Assembly: GCF_024171485.1 (NCBI RefSeq)
Contig: NZ_JALJZX010000002.1
Location: 1-64,000, forward strand
Source: Chryseobacterium sp. HSC-36S06
Lineage (GTDB): Bacteria; Bacteroidota; Bacteroidia; Flavobacteriales; Weeksellaceae
Direction: 5' to 3'
Length of the DNA stretch: 64,000 nucleotides
Position numbers and translations under genes: made by a program. Positions within the stretch are counted from its first letter, which is position 1, and every line of letters begins with the position of its first letter. The notes beneath the pieces were generated by a model, which worked only from the letters and a program-made list of their open reading frames with translations, made no database searches and was not told where the DNA came from. Shown one piece after another: positions 35,344 to 45,410 of the stretch.

Positions 35344-36957
35344 TTACTGCTTGATAAGCTTTTCAATGTACTCGCCGGTACCGGTTTTTATTTTCACAAA
35401 GTAAATACCTTTACTCAGTCTTTCAATATTATAGGTTTTCGAATCCTGAAGGTTCTGAATTTTCCGTCCTAAAGTATCGTAGATTTCGACAGATAAAACT
35501 TTTTCCGAAGTTTCAACGGTAAAATAACTGACTGCCGGATTCGGATAAATGTTAATTCCTGATTTGGTAGTGCTTTCTGCAGTGGCCAGTTGGGCATCGC
35601 TTAGGGTTTGCGCAAAATTTAAGATTCCGTAACCCATCTGCGCGGTATAACCCGGATAAAGTGAAGCATTTTCCCTGAGAAGATTTCTTAAAACCGGTAA
35701 AGGTCTATTAGGAACGGCCTGAATCAGACATGCTACACCGCCTGCAGCAAGGGGAGTGGCAAACGAAGTTCCGCTTCCAGAAGTCGCACCGTTGTTGTAA
35801 CCCATTGCAGTATCTGTTCCGCGGGCACTTGCATCCGGTTTTATTACACCCACCGAATTAGGTCCGTATGATGAAAAAGAAGAACTCGCACCTGTAGAAG
35901 TAACACCACCGATGGTAAAAACTTTTTCATTGTCCGCGGGAGTAATGATATATTTCCAGGGTTTCATCGCTTCATTTCCGGCGGCTGCCAGTACGAAAAT
36001 TCCTTTTTCTACCGCGATCTGGGCAGTGCGCGCAATAAATGAAGTGGTACCATTCATATCAGAATACAGCAGGTTATAGCGGCTGTCATCAAAATCATAA
36101 TATCCCAATGAGGTCGAAATAACATCAACACCTTTTCTGTCAGCCTCTTCGGCTGCTTCAGTCCAGTAAATCATCTCCTCAGGTATTTCGTTGTAGGCAT
36201 CTTCGGTAGCATAAAGGTAGAAATCTGCATCGGGCGCCGAACCTACATATTGATTCTGCACATAACCCGCAATCACGCCCAGACAGTAGGACCCGTGATT
36301 ACTGAGTGTGGTGCTGTATATATCACTGTTCTTACTGATGAAATTATATCCGCCTTTGATCTGTCCGTTATTTCGGATCCGTGCAAAGGCTGATCCTGTA
36401 TTTACGGTTGGAAATCCGGTGTCGATCACTGCGATCGTTACGCCGGTTCCTGTATATCCTGACACATGCAGCGGCCGAAGATTGATCTGGTTGATTTGTG
36501 AAAGTCCGGTTCCGTAATTAAAATCGGTTTTGCCCACGGTATTGTTAAAAACTTCGAACTTATTTATTTTTTCAGGAGTTGTTTTTCCGCCACCTGTAGG
36601 ATGTTTGATGAAGCGTTCTACAGACTGAACGTAAGACTGTGCCTGAATTGTTGCAATTTGGGCAGTGGTTGCATTTACCGCGACACCGTTCATCCATTTC
36701 GAATAATCTGTTACGGTGAAACCCAGATTCCTGATGTTCTGAACGTAGGACTGTTCCAGCGGTGCATCCTGATCATTTAGTGTAATGCCGTATTTTGTCC
36801 GCCGGTCAAGCGATTTCTGTGAAAGTTCGCTCAGTGGATTTGCATAAAAAGCAGCTTTGTTCGGTTTGTCTTTAAAGAAGACGAAGACCAGTTCCGTTTG
36901 AGCGCTTACAAAGGTAAAAACGATCAGAACGAAAACCGAAAGTATTTTTTTAATCAT
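35344..36957 (-). CDS. Secreted S8 subtilisin-like peptidase with type IX sorting tail
   Basis: An extracellular or cell-surface serine protease of 537 residues. It has a signal peptide (to about residue 20, TFVSAQ), a propeptide-like region (20-125), and the subtilase domain with Asp179 (AVIDTG), His221 (NHGSYC), Asn328 (AAGNE) and Ser398 (GTSFATP). The last 75 residues form a Por-secretion tail (INIYPNPAVSYF...GIYFVKI...EKLIKQ) recognised by the type IX secretion system. T9SS genes themselves are not in this window. It is transcribed toward dapB. Confidence 0.94.
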   Translation of the reverse strand: MIKKILSVFVLIVFTFVSAQTELVFVFFKDKPNKAAFYANPLSELSQKSLDRRTKYGITLNDQDAPLEQSYVQNIRNLGFTVTDYSKWMNGVAVNATTAQIATIQAQSYVQSVERFIKHPTGGGKTTPEKINKFEVFNNTVGKTDFNYGTGLSQINQINLRPLHVSGYTGTGVTIAVIDTGFPTVNTGSAFARIRNNGQIKGGYNFISKNSDIYSTTLSNHGSYCLGVIAGYVQNQYVGSAPDADFYLYATEDAYNEIPEEMIYWTEAAEEADRKGVDVISTSLGYYDFDDSRYNLLYSDMNGTTSFIARTAQIAVEKGIFVLAAAGNEAMKPWKYIITPADNEKVFTIGGVTSTGASSSFSSYGPNSVGVIKPDASARGTDTAMGYNNGATSGSGTSFATPLAAGGVACLIQAVPNRPLPVLRNLLRENASLYPGYTAQMGYGILNFAQTLSDAQLATAESTTKSGINIYPNPAVSYFTVETSEKVLSVEIYDTLGRKIQNLQDSKTYNIERLSKGIYFVKIKTGTGEYIEKLIKQ

Positions 36958-37173
36958 TTCAGTAATTATTAAATTCCTTCAAAATTAGTAAAAATGCTGA
37001 AAATTTAATGCGGTTTTCGTGATTAAATTTTCGTCCCACTAAATAAGATGATATATGTTTTGATTTTCGCTAAAGTATGTTTTTTGATTAGAGCGTGGCT
37101 TTCGATGGTGCCGGCTTTTTAGTTTTACAGAATTTATGTCGCACTGTAAACACTTTCCAAAACATATTGCGTT

Positions 37174-37208
37174 TTGCTTTCGCCCAAAATTTAATTTTCT
37201 TAAATTTG
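37174..37208 (+). promoter_or_regulatory. Probable promoter of the aminotransferase-galE pair
   Basis: TTG at 37174-37176 and TAAATTTG at 37201-37208 with a 24-bp spacer, slightly long for the Bacteroidota consensus. It is 91 bp before the ATG. The divergent gap 36958-37298 holds no gene I can support. Confidence 0.4.
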
Positions 37209-37298
37209 AGCAATATTCCGGATGTCGGACGTGATACACATTCTTAAAATTATCAACTTTAAATCACGTTACCGCGGGGATACAAAAATAGAGTACTT

Positions 37299-38423
37299 AT
37301 GAAAAAAATTCAGATGGTTGACCTTCAGAGTCAATATTATAAGATCAAAGCTGATGTAGATAACGCAGTCCTTAATGTACTGGATTCTGCCGCATTTATT
37401 AACGGTCCCGAAGTAAAATCTTTTCAAACTGAACTTGAAGCTTATCTGGATGTAAAACACGTTATCCCGTGTGCGAATGGAACTGATGCTTTACAAATTG
37501 CCCTGATGTCGCTGGATTTGAAGGAAGGTGATGAAGTTATTACGGCAGATTTCACTTTTGCTGCCACCGTGGAAGTTATTCATCTTCTTAAACTGAAATC
37601 TGTTTTGGTTGATGTAGATTACGATACGTTCACTATGGATATTGATAACCTGAAAGCCGCGATTACTCCGAACACCAAGGCAATTATCCCTGTACATCTT
37701 TTCGGGCAGTGCGCCAATATGGAAGAAATTCTAAAACTCGCAAAAGCCCACGATCTTCATGTTATTGAAGACAACGCGCAGGCAATTGGTGCAGATTTCA
37801 CGTTTTCTGACGGGACGGTTAAGAAATCCGGAACGATGGGAATTCTCGGAACCACTTCATTTTTTCCTTCCAAGAACCTGGGCTGCTATGGAGATGGCGG
37901 TGCAATTTTTACCAATGATGATGAACTTGCCCACAAAATCAGGGGAATTGTAAATCATGGTATGTACGAAAGATATTACCATGATGAGGTGGGTGTGAAT
38001 TCGCGGTTAGACAGTATTCAGGCGACTGTTTTAAGAAAAAAACTTCCGCTTTTGGATACGTATAACGAAGCCAGGAGAAAGGCAGCAGATTATTATGATG
38101 AGGCTTTTGCTGGAAATCCTAATATCTTAATTCCGACCAGAGCAGAAAATTCGACGCACGTTTTTCACCAGTATACTTTAAGAATCCTGAACGGAAAACG
38201 AAACGAACTGCAGCAGTTTTTAACTGAAAAAGAAATTCCGGCAATGATTTATTATCCGGTTGCGCTCAGAAAACAGAAAGCCTATTTTCAGGACAGCGAC
38301 GATAAAGATTTCGTAAATACGGATAAACTTTTAGGTGAAGTGATTTCGCTTCCAATGCATACAGAGCTGGATGAAGAGCAGCAGAAGTATATTGCTGATG
38401 CGGTTCTGGAATTTATCAATTAA
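37299..38423 (+). CDS. DegT/DnrJ/EryC1/StrS family sugar aminotransferase
   Basis: This PLP enzyme of 374 residues aminates a keto group of a nucleotide sugar for surface polysaccharides. Lys192 (PSKNLGCYGDGG) is the PLP-binding residue, Asp158 (EDNAQAIGA) holds the pyridine nitrogen, and GTDALQIAL contacts the cofactor phosphate. The closest recalled subgroup is WbpE-like enzymes for 3-amino uronic acid sugars, but the substrate cannot be fixed from sequence. galE follows after 46 bp, which fits a sugar-nucleotide function. Confidence 0.88.
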   Translation: MKKIQMVDLQSQYYKIKADVDNAVLNVLDSAAFINGPEVKSFQTELEAYLDVKHVIPCANGTDALQIALMSLDLKEGDEVITADFTFAATVEVIHLLKLKSVLVDVDYDTFTMDIDNLKAAITPNTKAIIPVHLFGQCANMEEILKLAKAHDLHVIEDNAQAIGADFTFSDGTVKKSGTMGILGTTSFFPSKNLGCYGDGGAIFTNDDELAHKIRGIVNHGMYERYYHDEVGVNSRLDSIQATVLRKKLPLLDTYNEARRKAADYYDEAFAGNPNILIPTRAENSTHVFHQYTLRILNGKRNELQQFLTEKEIPAMIYYPVALRKQKAYFQDSDDKDFVNTDKLLGEVISLPMHTELDEEQQKYIADAVLEFIN

Positions 38424-38469
38424 TTCCTAATTACATCCATCACCAAGCATCTAACATCCAACATTCATT

Positions 38470-39489
38470 ATGACAATACTCGTTACCGGCGGTCTCGGTT
38501 ATATCGGTTCACACACTGTGGTGGAGCTTTTAAAAAATAACTTTCAGGTTATCATTGTTGATGATCTTTCGAACTCAGAAAAATTTATCTTAGACAATAT
38601 CGAAAAAGTAGCGGGCAAACGACCGGTCTTTTTTCCTTTCGATCTGAAAAGAAAAGAACTTCTTTCCCAGGTTTTCGATGCTTATGAAATTGATGGTTGC
38701 ATCAACTTTGCGGCGTACAAGGCAGTAGGTGAAAGCCAGGAAAAGCCCATCGATTATTACGAAAACAATTTATTTTCTTTAATCAACATTCTCCAGGAAT
38801 TTAAGGTGAGAAATATTTCAAACTTTATTTTCAGTTCATCATGCACTGTTTACGGACAGGCAGATGAGCAGCCTATCGACGAAAACACCCCGCTGAAAAC
38901 TCCGGAATCCTCTTACGGTAAAACCAAACAGATGGGGGAGGAGATTCTTAAGGATTTTGCTACTGCCCATCAGCGAAAAGTGTCACTTCTAAGGTATTTC
39001 AATCCGATCGGCGCGCATCCCACGGCTTTGCTCGGTGAGCTTCCAATCGGTGTTCCGAATAATCTGGTGCCTTACGTTACGCAGACCGCCTCGGGAATCC
39101 GGGAGAAGCTCAATATCTGGGGAAATGATTATGAAACTGAAGACGGAACAGCAGTCCGCGATTATATTTATGTGGTAGATCTTGCTAAAGCTCACGTAAA
39201 AGCTTTGCAGAAACTGATCGCTTCCAACGAAGATACCGTAATTGATATTTACAATCTGGGAACAGGAAAGGGTTCATCGGTTTTAGAAGTCGTTGAAGCT
39301 TTTGAAACAGCAAATGACGTTAAAGTTCCCTACCAGATCTGTGAAAGGCGCGCAGGAGATATCACCATTGCTTACGCCAATGCTGATAAAGCAGAAAAAG
39401 AACTGGGCTGGAAAGCTGAAACTTCACTTGAAGAAGCGCTGCGTACCACCTGGGAATGGCAGAAATACCTGGAATCCAGAAATAATTAG
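38470..39489 (+). CDS. galE: UDP-glucose 4-epimerase
   Basis: The enzyme interconverts UDP-glucose and UDP-galactose with bound NAD. The 339-residue extended SDR protein has the Rossmann motif GGLGYIGS (7-14), Ser124 in SSSCTVYG, and the catalytic pair Tyr149-Lys153 (SSYGKTKQ). Conserved RYFNPIGAHP and VRDYIYVVDLA segments fit GalE rather than dehydratases. It is likely in an operon with the aminotransferase. Confidence 0.94.
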   Translation: MTILVTGGLGYIGSHTVVELLKNNFQVIIVDDLSNSEKFILDNIEKVAGKRPVFFPFDLKRKELLSQVFDAYEIDGCINFAAYKAVGESQEKPIDYYENNLFSLINILQEFKVRNISNFIFSSSCTVYGQADEQPIDENTPLKTPESSYGKTKQMGEEILKDFATAHQRKVSLLRYFNPIGAHPTALLGELPIGVPNNLVPYVTQTASGIREKLNIWGNDYETEDGTAVRDYIYVVDLAKAHVKALQKLIASNEDTVIDIYNLGTGKGSSVLEVVEAFETANDVKVPYQICERRAGDITIAYANADKAEKELGWKAETSLEEALRTTWEWQKYLESRNN

Positions 39490-39515
39490 TGGAATAATAT
39501 CGCTTGAACTCTAAA

Positions 39516-39554
39516 AACAACAGTCCCGTTCAAATATCGAACGGGACTGTTTTT
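39516..39554. terminator. Bidirectional terminator between galE and the TonB receptor gene
   Basis: A 13-bp stem, AACAGTCCCGTTC and GAACGGGACTGTT, around a 7-nt AT loop with A and T tracts on the two sides. Confidence 0.9.
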
Positions 39555-39574
39555 ATAATAAAACTAACTCTTTT

Positions 39575-42094
39575 TTACATTGGTCCTTGCGGCTCGTCAT
39601 CGCCGGAAGAATTACTGTTAATATCTTTCTTACGTTTTGGCTGATCAATCTTTTCACCCTGTTTGAAACGGTAGGTGAGTGAAACGTTGAACGTTCTTGG
39701 GTTCCACCTCATGAATGATTCTTTTTCAAAATTGTTTCCAAAACCTGTCATCTCACGGCCTCTGGTTCCTAAGATATCCTGGATGTTAAAGGCAAGTGTT
39801 CCGTTACCTTTCCAGATGGTTTTATTGGCTCCGAAATTGAGTACATACATTGGTTTGCTTTCGCTGGAAGCTGTTTTCTGACCTCCTCTGTAAAAGCCCT
39901 GTACCTGCATGCTGAATGTTTTATCCACTTTAAAGCTATTGGTCAGTCGGAAACGTGTAGAGAAACCTGACCCGTCGAATGACATAGGCTTAATCATTGT
40001 TGCTGCATCGAAATATTCACCATCGGATTTATACCCAAACAGATCGGCGCTTGCCATAATTTTCCACCATGAAAACAGGTCAGCAGTTGCATTAAGGTCT
40101 AAACCGTATTGGTGCTCGTTTCCGATATTAAACGGCTTTGTGATCAGGACGTTAGATCCCGGAGTTTCGCTCACTACCACAAAACGGGTTTCGTCTTGAG
40201 TTGCGCGGTAATATAGGGTAGGGTTGATAGTGATTTTTTTCTTCTGAATAGCATATCCCACCTCAAATGAATCGATATATTCCGGATTAAGGTCTTCATT
40301 TCCCCTGAAGAGATTTTGACGGTTGGCTAAAGAAGTAGGATAAGGAATCAAGAACCATGATCTTGGCCTGTTGATTCTTCTGGAGTAATTCACCAATAAC
40401 TGGTTGTTGGAGCTGCCCAAGTCATAGCTTAAAAATACACTGGGGAAAAAGCCTGTATAATTTTTTTCCTTGCTCGACTGGTTGCCGCTTAAACTCCTGT
40501 AATCGATTCCGATATTTGAGTTTTCTGCACGCAGACCTAACTGATAACCGAACTTGTCGATTTTACTCTTGAACTGTGTATAAACGGCGTTAATGGATTC
40601 GCTGTAAACGGTATTTCCACTGTAAGCATCTACAGTTCCATAATTGAGGAAGGTATCGGTTTCGCGATTTAAGAAATCATAATCGTTATTGTTATTGTCG
40701 AAACGGTAACCTGCTTCAAATTTAGAGGCTTCACCAATGGGTAATTCGTAGTCGATTTTACCAATAATGGATTTATTTATCGTGTTGTTATTGCCAGAGG
40801 AGCCGTATTTAAAGACCGACTCATCAAATTCACGGGAATTTTCCACGGACTCGTTATCACTTTTCTGCAGACTCAGGGAAAGATAAATATTATGGCCCTG
40901 ATCATTAAATTTATGATCCAAACCTAAATCTCCCTGAAGTGAGAGATTTTTACTGTTACCCAGAGCCAGCGTCTGAGTGTAAGAATCTACATTTCTACCG
41001 GCATCATAACCGAAATTATCCACGGTATTGTTGTTTTCACTTTCAAAAGTACGCAGCATTCCTGAAACGTTGAATGACGTTTTATCTGAAAGATCTACCG
41101 TGAAACCTGCGTTGGCATTATAGTTTTTATTTTCGCTGGCGTTAAGAGAATTCTGCTCAAAGTAAGAAGTGGTAGCTCCGGTTGCAGGATCAAAAAATCT
41201 TGTATCACTGTCGTTTTTACCTTCACTTTCACGATAACCGCCGCCGCCATTCAGGAACCATGTCCAGCTACCTTTTTTCCAGCTCAGGTTGGTATTCAGG
41301 TTGGTGCTTGGCAAATATCCAACACTTCCGGTTACGCTTCCGTTGAAGCCCATTCCTTTGGTTTTCTTCAGGATAATATTTAAAATTCCGGCGGTACCGC
41401 TGGCTTCAAATTTAGAAGAAGGGTTGGTAATTACTTCGATTCTCTCAATCTGGTCTGCAGGAATGGATTGTAACGCATTGGCACCACTGTCGATGCCCAG
41501 AAGCGCCGAAGGTTTTCCGTTAATAAGAAATCTTACATTGGAGTTTCCACGCATAGATACTGTACCGTCTGTTTCAACCGAAACGGAAGGAACGTTTGTC
41601 AGCACATCCTGCAGATTACCACCTTTGCTGATGATGTCTGTAGAAGGATCGTAAACTTTTTTATCCAGTTCAACCCTGTAAGGTTTTACGGCTGCCGCAG
41701 TAATTACGACACCCTGTATATCCTGGGTTTTTGTATTGGTTAAAGAACCTTCGGGCTCCACCGAAATACTGCCGAGATTTCCCGGTCTGGCAATCTGTTT
41801 ATTTAGAGTTGATTTTTTGAAATCGATGGCTTCTACTGTGATGTCGTAGTTGCCCGGAGTTAATGCAAGCTGGTAGTTTCCTTTTTCATCAGTCAGTGCT
41901 GCATCGCTGAAGAGTTTGTTGGCCTTGTTGCTGAAGCTTACCGAAGCATAGGGAACCGGCTGGTTCTGTTTGTCTACGATTTGTCCGCTCACATTCATTT
42001 TTTCCTGCGCAAAGGCGAAAGCCGCCGCAGTAAGTAAAAATGTTAAGCCTAATGTTTTCCTGGTAAAATTTTGAGTAATTTCAGTTTTAATCAT
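39575..42094 (-). CDS. TonB-dependent outer membrane receptor
   Basis: An 839-residue outer membrane protein with a signal peptide (to about residue 30, AAAFAFAQ), a carboxypeptidase-regulatory-like domain (about 33-110, VSGQIVDKQNQPVPYASV), a plug (about 130-250), and a barrel of the outer-membrane-beta-barrel family common in Flavobacteriia. It ends with a Lys/Asp/Ser-rich tail rather than a terminal aromatic residue. No SusD partner is next to it, so it is probably not a polysaccharide SusC; the ligand is unknown. It stands alone. Confidence 0.92.
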   Translation of the reverse strand: MIKTEITQNFTRKTLGLTFLLTAAAFAFAQEKMNVSGQIVDKQNQPVPYASVSFSNKANKLFSDAALTDEKGNYQLALTPGNYDITVEAIDFKKSTLNKQIARPGNLGSISVEPEGSLTNTKTQDIQGVVITAAAVKPYRVELDKKVYDPSTDIISKGGNLQDVLTNVPSVSVETDGTVSMRGNSNVRFLINGKPSALLGIDSGANALQSIPADQIERIEVITNPSSKFEASGTAGILNIILKKTKGMGFNGSVTGSVGYLPSTNLNTNLSWKKGSWTWFLNGGGGYRESEGKNDSDTRFFDPATGATTSYFEQNSLNASENKNYNANAGFTVDLSDKTSFNVSGMLRTFESENNNTVDNFGYDAGRNVDSYTQTLALGNSKNLSLQGDLGLDHKFNDQGHNIYLSLSLQKSDNESVENSREFDESVFKYGSSGNNNTINKSIIGKIDYELPIGEASKFEAGYRFDNNNNDYDFLNRETDTFLNYGTVDAYSGNTVYSESINAVYTQFKSKIDKFGYQLGLRAENSNIGIDYRSLSGNQSSKEKNYTGFFPSVFLSYDLGSSNNQLLVNYSRRINRPRSWFLIPYPTSLANRQNLFRGNEDLNPEYIDSFEVGYAIQKKKITINPTLYYRATQDETRFVVVSETPGSNVLITKPFNIGNEHQYGLDLNATADLFSWWKIMASADLFGYKSDGEYFDAATMIKPMSFDGSGFSTRFRLTNSFKVDKTFSMQVQGFYRGGQKTASSESKPMYVLNFGANKTIWKGNGTLAFNIQDILGTRGREMTGFGNNFEKESFMRWNPRTFNVSLTYRFKQGEKIDQPKRKKDINSNSSGDDEPQGPM

Positions 42095-42235
42095 GTCAGT
42101 CGGTTTGTAATCGCTCGATACCCTTCACGTGAAGCGGGGTACAGCCGATTAGATGTCAATTTTTTAATGTATTAGCTAATTAGACGCAGAATTTGCCTGA
42201 ATGTTAAAGCGGAAGATGTTAAATAATGTTAACAT

Positions 42236-43270
42236 TTATCTGATATTCTTCGAATTCAGCCATTCCTGATAATCCCGGGCGTTTTTAGCATGTTCGGCAT
42301 CGCTTGCAGTAAAGCGGTGAAATCCGAATTTATCGGGATCTGCAGCCATGAAGATATAGTTGTTCCGGTCGGGATTAAGAACCGCGTCAACCGAACTTTT
42401 ATCGGTAATACAAATCGGTCCCGGCGGAATTCCCGCATTGGCATAGGTGTTATAAGGAGAAGGATGTCTCAGATGTTTGTAAAGAACCCTTTTTATCGGA
42501 GTGGTAAAATTGGTCTCTTTGTTAATTGCATAAATTACTGTAGGATCGCTCTGCAGTTTCATTCCTTTTCGGTAACGGTTCAGGTACAGGCCTGCAATCG
42601 TCTTCTGTTCATCCGGTTTTCCGCCAGATTCCTTGTACACAATCGATGCAAGCGCATAAATCTGATCGCGTGTTAAGCCGCTCTGTGCTTCTTTCGCTTT
42701 TCTTTCGGTGGTCCAAAAATCGTTGTACTGGTCCTCGAATTTTTGGAAAAACTCATCCGGAGTTACCGTCCAGAAAAAATTATAGGTGTCGATGAAAAAA
42801 TATTTCTTCAGGTCTTCAGCGTTGCTGTAGCCTTTTTTAACCGCTATTTTATTGAGGTCTTTTGCAAATCTCAGCGAGTCGAGCTCGGTTTTTTTCGTTA
42901 CACGCCCTACCATTTGATACACATCTCCAAAATCTCCTATCCTGAAAGTGTTTTCGGTCTGGTTGCCGGCTTTAATCATATTCACGAGATCGGTATTGCT
43001 GGTTCCGGATTTAATGCGGTAACGTCCTGCTTTGAAGAAACGGTCCATGCTTTTGTCCAGAGCAACCGCCTTAAAGGATTCCCTGTTTTTAATATATGGC
43101 GTAATGGAATCCAGGATTGAATTGAAGTTTGCCGAGTGCGGAATCAGTACATAGCCTTCTTTAGCGACATTGCTTCCGAAAAATTTCTGATAATACCGCA
43201 AACCGAAAAATCCGCCGATTAACAGAATGACCAATGCAATGACCGCAACAACCGAAATTCCTTTTTTCAT
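42236..43270 (-). CDS. mltG: Endolytic transglycosylase MltG
   Basis: The enzyme cuts nascent glycan strands in the periplasm and ends their growth. The 344-residue protein has one N-terminal membrane helix (5-27), a LysM-like part, and the YceG catalytic domain with Glu214 in IVYKESGGKPDE, followed by LQSDPTVIYA and the P-SPYNTYANAGIPPGPI signature. It begins 42 bp after dapF on the same strand, so the two cell-wall genes are probably cotranscribed. Confidence 0.94.
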   Translation of the reverse strand: MKKGISVVAVIALVILLIGGFFGLRYYQKFFGSNVAKEGYVLIPHSANFNSILDSITPYIKNRESFKAVALDKSMDRFFKAGRYRIKSGTSNTDLVNMIKAGNQTENTFRIGDFGDVYQMVGRVTKKTELDSLRFAKDLNKIAVKKGYSNAEDLKKYFFIDTYNFFWTVTPDEFFQKFEDQYNDFWTTERKAKEAQSGLTRDQIYALASIVYKESGGKPDEQKTIAGLYLNRYRKGMKLQSDPTVIYAINKETNFTTPIKRVLYKHLRHPSPYNTYANAGIPPGPICITDKSSVDAVLNPDRNNYIFMAADPDKFGFHRFTASDAEHAKNARDYQEWLNSKNIR

Positions 43271-43312
43271 ATAATTATTATTGATTTTCTAATCTAGATG
43301 TTTTTCGCTGTT

Positions 43313-44089
43313 TCAGATGTTTATTTTTCCTTTGAAGACCTGTTTTGCAGGACCTTCCAGCCAAATATTTGTGAACGCACCGCCGTGCTGTTCGGCGTAT
43401 ACTTTAAGGTTTCCGCCCAAAACTTTTACATTCACTGAACTGTTGCTTTTATCTTTAAGATAAACCAGTGCCGATGCGGTAACCCCAGTTCCGCAGCTGA
43501 ATGTTTCATCTTCAACTCCGCGTTCGTAGGTTCTGACGAATATTTCGTTTTCCCCGGTCTCTTCCACGAAATTCACATTGATGCCTTCTGTTTTGTAAGT
43601 CGCAGAATTACGGATTCTGTTACCTTCAGCATACACTTCAAAGTTTTTCACATCCTCCACATACTGTACGAAATGCGGTGAGCCGGTATTAAGAACACTG
43701 TCTTCTCCATCTTTATTGATCCCTGCAACATCGATCATTTTCAGTTTTACAATGCCGTTGTGGATTTCTGCTTCATGAATTCCGTCGACAGCATCAAAAC
43801 TTGCTTTGTCTTCAAAAATATCCAGAAAATGGGCAAACGCTACAATGCATCTGCCACCGTTTCCGCACATGGTACTTTCATTTCCGTCGGAATTGTAATA
43901 CACCATCCTGAAGTCGGTGTTGGCATCATTTTCAAGTAAGATAAGGCCATCGCTGCCGATTCCGAATCTTCGGTCACAAAGCCTTTCGATCAACTCTTTT
44001 TCTTTCGGAAACTGCATATCGCGGTTATCGATCATCACGAAATCGTTGCCGGTTCCCTGGTACTTGTAAAATTCAATTGTATTCTGCAT
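43313..44089 (-). CDS. dapF: Diaminopimelate epimerase
   Basis: The enzyme converts LL- to meso-diaminopimelate for peptidoglycan and lysine. The 258-residue protein has the two catalytic cysteines, Cys75 in MCGNGGRC and Cys199 in SCGTGV. FYKYQGTGNDF at the start is the usual N-terminal motif. mltG follows downstream. dapB of the same pathway lies elsewhere in the window with its own promoter. Confidence 0.95.
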   Translation of the reverse strand: MQNTIEFYKYQGTGNDFVMIDNRDMQFPKEKELIERLCDRRFGIGSDGLILLENDANTDFRMVYYNSDGNESTMCGNGGRCIVAFAHFLDIFEDKASFDAVDGIHEAEIHNGIVKLKMIDVAGINKDGEDSVLNTGSPHFVQYVEDVKNFEVYAEGNRIRNSATYKTEGINVNFVEETGENEIFVRTYERGVEDETFSCGTGVTASALVYLKDKSNSSVNVKVLGGNLKVYAEQHGGAFTNIWLEGPAKQVFKGKINI

Positions 44090-44190
44090 AACGAACCAAA
44101 ATGGTTATAAAATATGGCAGCAAAGATACTTAAAACGGATAATCTGAATTAATGTGGATGCGTTAAAGTTTTTACAAAATAGCCGAAGGT

Positions 44191-44856
44191 TTACTGCACC
44201 AATTTCCGGGGCTTTTTCCATTCCAGATAACCGATCACCGCCATTACGGTGAATACCAAATATTGGATGGAGGTAATTCCCAATCCTTTGTAAAGCATCA
44301 TTGGGATGCAGATGATGTCGCCGATGATCCAGAAAATCCAGTTTTCGATCTTCCGCTTTGCCATGAGCCACATCCCTACAAGAAAAATGGCGGTGGTAAA
44401 AATATCCAGCCAGTTGGCCCAGTCGAGATGATAAAGCCCGAAATCGGCATTTTCCGCAGAAAACTGATTATCAATAAACGGCTTATAATAGTAAACAACC
44501 GTCACCAAAATTAAGCTGATTAGAAAAAGTCCGGCAGAAACTGCCCACTCTTTTCTTGTGGCGGCCGACACTTCTACATGAACATGGTCCTCCGAACTTT
44601 TTGCCCAAAGTACCCAGCCATAAACGCTCATCACGGTATAGTAGAAGTTGATCATCATATCGCCCAGCAACCCGAATTTAAAAAGGATATAAACGTAAAG
44701 TGCCGTAGAAATAATGCCGGTTGGGTAGACCCAGATATTCTTTTTAATCGAAAAATAGACACTCAGAAGACCGAAAAGCGTGGCGGTTGCTTCCAGAATA
44801 ATCTGATATGTTTCGTAGGATTCGTAAGGTTTTATGAAGAGTTCATGCAGATTCAT
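44191..44856 (-). CDS. pnuC: Nicotinamide riboside transporter
   Basis: A PnuC-family facilitator of 221 residues with seven or so membrane helices. The family hallmark stretches VYPTGIISTALYVYILFKFGLLGD and YGWVLWAK are visible, plus W-rich helices (NWLDIFTTAIFLVGMWLMAKRKIENWIFW). It takes up NAD precursors, probably nicotinamide riboside. It lies upstream of dapF with a 101-bp gap, so dapF may be read through from here. The start ATG at 44856 follows a -7 box by 4 nt. Confidence 0.92.
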   Translation of the reverse strand: MNLHELFIKPYESYETYQIILEATATLFGLLSVYFSIKKNIWVYPTGIISTALYVYILFKFGLLGDMMINFYYTVMSVYGWVLWAKSSEDHVHVEVSAATRKEWAVSAGLFLISLILVTVVYYYKPFIDNQFSAENADFGLYHLDWANWLDIFTTAIFLVGMWLMAKRKIENWIFWIIGDIICIPMMLYKGLGITSIQYLVFTVMAVIGYLEWKKPRKLVQ

Positions 44857-44860
44857 GAAC

Positions 44861-44868
44861 CAAAGATA
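44861..44868 (-). promoter_or_regulatory. -7 box 4 nt before the pnuC start
   Basis: TATCTTTG on the minus strand, perfect TAnnTTTG, ending 4 nt before the ATG at 44856. This predicts a leaderless or nearly leaderless pnuC mRNA. Confidence 0.5.
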
Positions 44869-44922
44869 ATTTTTTTAATTGACGGAAGTAAGTATTTTGC
44901 ACGCGACAGTGTGTTTCACTAT

Positions 44923-44947
44923 AAAACCCCGGAATTTCCGGGGTTTT
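44923..44947. terminator. Terminator after the OsmC gene
   Basis: An 11-bp stem, AAAACCCCGGA and TCCGGGGTTTT, with a 3-nt loop, 22 bp from the OsmC stop. The T tract is better on the plus strand, so it may act both ways. Confidence 0.65.
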
Positions 44948-44968
44948 TGTCATTTTTACTTTTCTAAA

Positions 44969-45406
44969 TTATTGCCCGATTACAATATTCGGAACCATCG
45001 TAATTTTTGAATTAACTGAATTAGAGATCAGGCAGTTGGCTTCGGATTTCTGCAGTACGCGCTCTGCTTTTGTGCGGTCTTCTTCGTGAGTAATGACCAC
45101 GGTAGTTTCCAGAATCACTTCTGTCATCAGGAATTTACCGTCGGTACGATCGAGTTTACCGCTGGATTTGCAGGTGAAATCACTGAATTCCAGTTTAGAG
45201 TTTTCAGCAATAGCCAGAAAAGTCGTCATCAGACAGCTTGCCACTGCTGCGGTAAAGAGATGTTCCGGGGACCAGATTCCTTCCACGCCGGAAGGGAATT
45301 GGGGTGGTGTAGCGATTTCAACTGCGGTTGTTAGCTCTGGAGAAGTCATTTCGCCGGTCCGGCCGTTCTTCCATTTAATGTCTACGTTATAAAAATGTGC
45401 TTCCAT
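44969..45406 (-). CDS. OsmC/Ohr family thiol peroxidase
   Basis: A 145-residue protein reducing organic or inorganic hydroperoxides. The paired cysteines of the family are Cys58 (AVASCLMTTFL) and Cys125 (EANCLISNS). It is closer to the OsmC/YhfA side than Ohr by its start (VDIKWKNGRTGEM). The rhodanese gene is 4 bp upstream on the same strand, making a two-gene sulfur/peroxide stress operon. Confidence 0.9.
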   Translation of the reverse strand: MEAHFYNVDIKWKNGRTGEMTSPELTTAVEIATPPQFPSGVEGIWSPEHLFTAAVASCLMTTFLAIAENSKLEFSDFTCKSSGKLDRTDGKFLMTEVILETTVVITHEEDRTKAERVLQKSEANCLISNSVNSKITMVPNIVIGQ

Positions 45407-45410
45407 AGGG